A DNA stretch of 6,249 nucleotides from Dehalococcoidia bacterium (GTDB lineage: Bacteria; Chloroflexota; Dehalococcoidia; GIF9; AB-539-J10). Shown in pieces: positions 5,319-6,249 of this stretch. Positions within the stretch are counted from its first letter, which is position 1; every line of letters begins with the position of its first letter. The notes below the pieces were generated by a model that was given only the letters and a program-made list of their open reading frames with translations, did no database searches and was not told the origin of the DNA. The DNA lies in the NCBI GenBank assembly GCA_029859145.1, contig JAOUDT010000077.1, positions 1-6,249 on the forward strand, written 5' to 3'. The translations under genes were made by a program, and so were the position numbers.

Positions 5319-6249
5319 CCAAGCCCTGCCCCATTCCATCCACAGCAGTTGGAGTGCAGCTATTCTCGATAGCCCACCGTACCTCGTCATTGACTATGCC
5401 GTTGCCGTTACTGTCCTCGGCGATGCTGAAAACCAGAGCAGCCACGCCCGAGACATGAGCCCCGGCTGCCGACGTGCCGGTCTTATAGCCATACTGGTTC
5501 CGGGGCAGTTCGGAGTAGATGTTAAAACCCGGAGCAGCTACATCCACCCAGTCGCCATAGCTTGATAGCAAAGCCAAGGAATTGTTCTGATTGGTGCCAG
5601 CCACGGCCAGACAATTCTCATAGTAGGCCGGATACGAAGGCTCCACAGTGCCTTTGTTGCCGGCCGCTGCTACAAGTAAAACTCCCCGGCTCCAGGCATA
5701 GTTTACCGCTTCCTCCAAACGCGGCGAAGCTCCCATGGCTAGGCTTAGGTTGATAATCTTGGCCCCGTGGTCCACCGCCCAGACGATGCCCCTGGCCACC
5801 ACCGACGGGTCGCACTTCCCCGTATCATCAGCCACCTTTACATTCATCAGCCAGCATTCGGGGGCGATGGCAGCGATGGTGCCTGCCATGTGAGTACCGT
5901 GCCCGTAGAGGTCATCGCTTGTCGGACTGTTGCTGAAATTGACCTCAGTCACCACCCTATCAGCCAAATCCCGGTTATCCTTATTAATGCCCGTGTCCAG
6001 CACAGCCACTATGACGGACTCGTCTCCTCTAGTTATTTGCCACGCCTGGGGCGCCTCTATCTTATTTACCCCCCACCTCTCCACCAGATAGTTGTCATCG
6101 AGGGAATACGCCGCCTGTGGGGAAGAGCCGTAGCCCGGGGAGACGCTATCATCGGTACGTGCCACATCATTGTCGGGCAGACTATAGGCCGACGCGCTTT
6201 CCCTGGCAACCAGTACGTTGCATACTAGCCAGACGATGAGTATTACCTC
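5269..6249 (-). CDS. Exported subtilisin-like serine protease (S8 family), 5'-partial at right edge
   Basis: Extracellular subtilase. The - strand frame has no stop before the window edge. A GTG at 6165 could serve as a start, but upstream codons encode a hydrophobic stretch (VILIVWLVCNVLVA, then RESASA) that is plainly most of a signal peptide, so the true start is just beyond 6249. Counting from the GTG, the catalytic residues are D57 (VAVLDTGIN), H89 (GHGTHMAGT) and S232 (GTSAAGAHVSG), with oxyanion N170 (AAAGN). The serine box departs from the common GTSMAxPHV by M-to-A and P-to-A changes, but the triad is complete, so activity is expected. A pre-domain YLVERWGVNKIEAPQAW (26-42) resembles the start of thermitase-like enzymes. 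DSNGNGIVND (251-260) looks like a calcium-binding loop inserted before the last helix. The protein ends just after the catalytic domain (GQGLVNAYQAV), without a C-terminal anchor or extra domain. It stands convergent to the sigma factor; its promoter lies outside the window. Confidence 0.93.
   Translation of the reverse strand, partial: EVILIVWLVCNVLVARESASAYSLPDNDVARTDDSVSPGYGSSPQAAYSLDDNYLVERWGVNKIEAPQAWQITRGDESVIVAVLDTGINKDNRDLADRVVTEVNFSNSPTSDDLYGHGTHMAGTIAAIAPECWLMNVKVADDTGKCDPSVVARGIVWAVDHGAKIINLSLAMGASPRLEEAVNYAWSRGVLLVAAAGNKGTVEPSYPAYYENCLAVAGTNQNNSLALLSSYGDWVDVAAPGFNIYSELPRNQYGYKTGTSAAGAHVSGVAALVFSIAEDSNGNGIVNDEVRWAIENSCTPTAVDGMGQGLVNAYQAVIETISFASL

Noticed and set aside
5767..6228. 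153-codon + strand frame antisense to the protease
   Set aside because: Opposes a protease with complete catalytic motifs; no start signals or domain features.

Overview
This 6.2-kb bacterial window, of intermediate GC content, looks like the chromosome of an anaerobe. The clearest clue is a set of oxygen-sensitive radical-enzyme genes of the 2-hydroxyacyl-CoA dehydratase / ATP-dependent benzoyl-CoA reductase superfamily at the left end. Proteins with a signal peptide and a single C-terminal membrane anchor, plus a TTTGGACTTTGA-type intergenic repeat, suggest a monoderm sediment lineage such as Dehalococcoidia (Chloroflexota). That assignment is a weak inference; nothing in the window proves the taxonomy.

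Left block (2-2726, + strand): a tightly overlapping operon. It holds a dehydratase/reductase catalytic subunit (HGD-D family, cut by the left edge), then two different ASKHA-type [4Fe-4S] ATPase subunits. The junctions are TAGTG, followed by a strong AGGAGG site before a TTG start, and then ATGA. One catalytic subunit with two unlike ATPases resembles the BcrA/BcrD (BzdP/BzdQ) arrangement of class I benzoyl-CoA reductases more than the single-activator arrangement of HgdC. The ATPases would hydrolyse ATP to drive an electron uphill onto the catalytic Fe-S subunits. The substrate cannot be read from the sequence.

Middle block (2727-4028, + strand): after a 199-bp gap with a good sigma-A-type promoter come two secreted proteins of unknown function overlapping by one base (TGATG). 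The first is a soluble beta-rich exported protein. The second is an exported beta-sandwich protein with one C-terminal transmembrane anchor. The pair recalls WxL-protein/DUF916 partner loci, but this is an analogy and not a recognised match.

Gap 4029-4344 contains a 92-nt imperfect hairpin with TTTGGACTTTGA-like low-complexity sequence and then a candidate promoter for the next gene. At 4345-4944 lies an ECF-type RNA polymerase sigma factor with no anti-sigma gene beside it.

Right block (4945-6249): a 324-bp gene-free stretch with several strong RNA-like hairpins separates the sigma factor from a convergent (- strand) exported subtilisin-like protease. The protease runs off the right edge, but most of its signal peptide is still visible. 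The hairpin at 5228-5253 probably serves as the terminator between these convergent genes. It overlaps an alternative structure and is followed by an unexplained Shine-Dalgarno/GTG start on the + strand.
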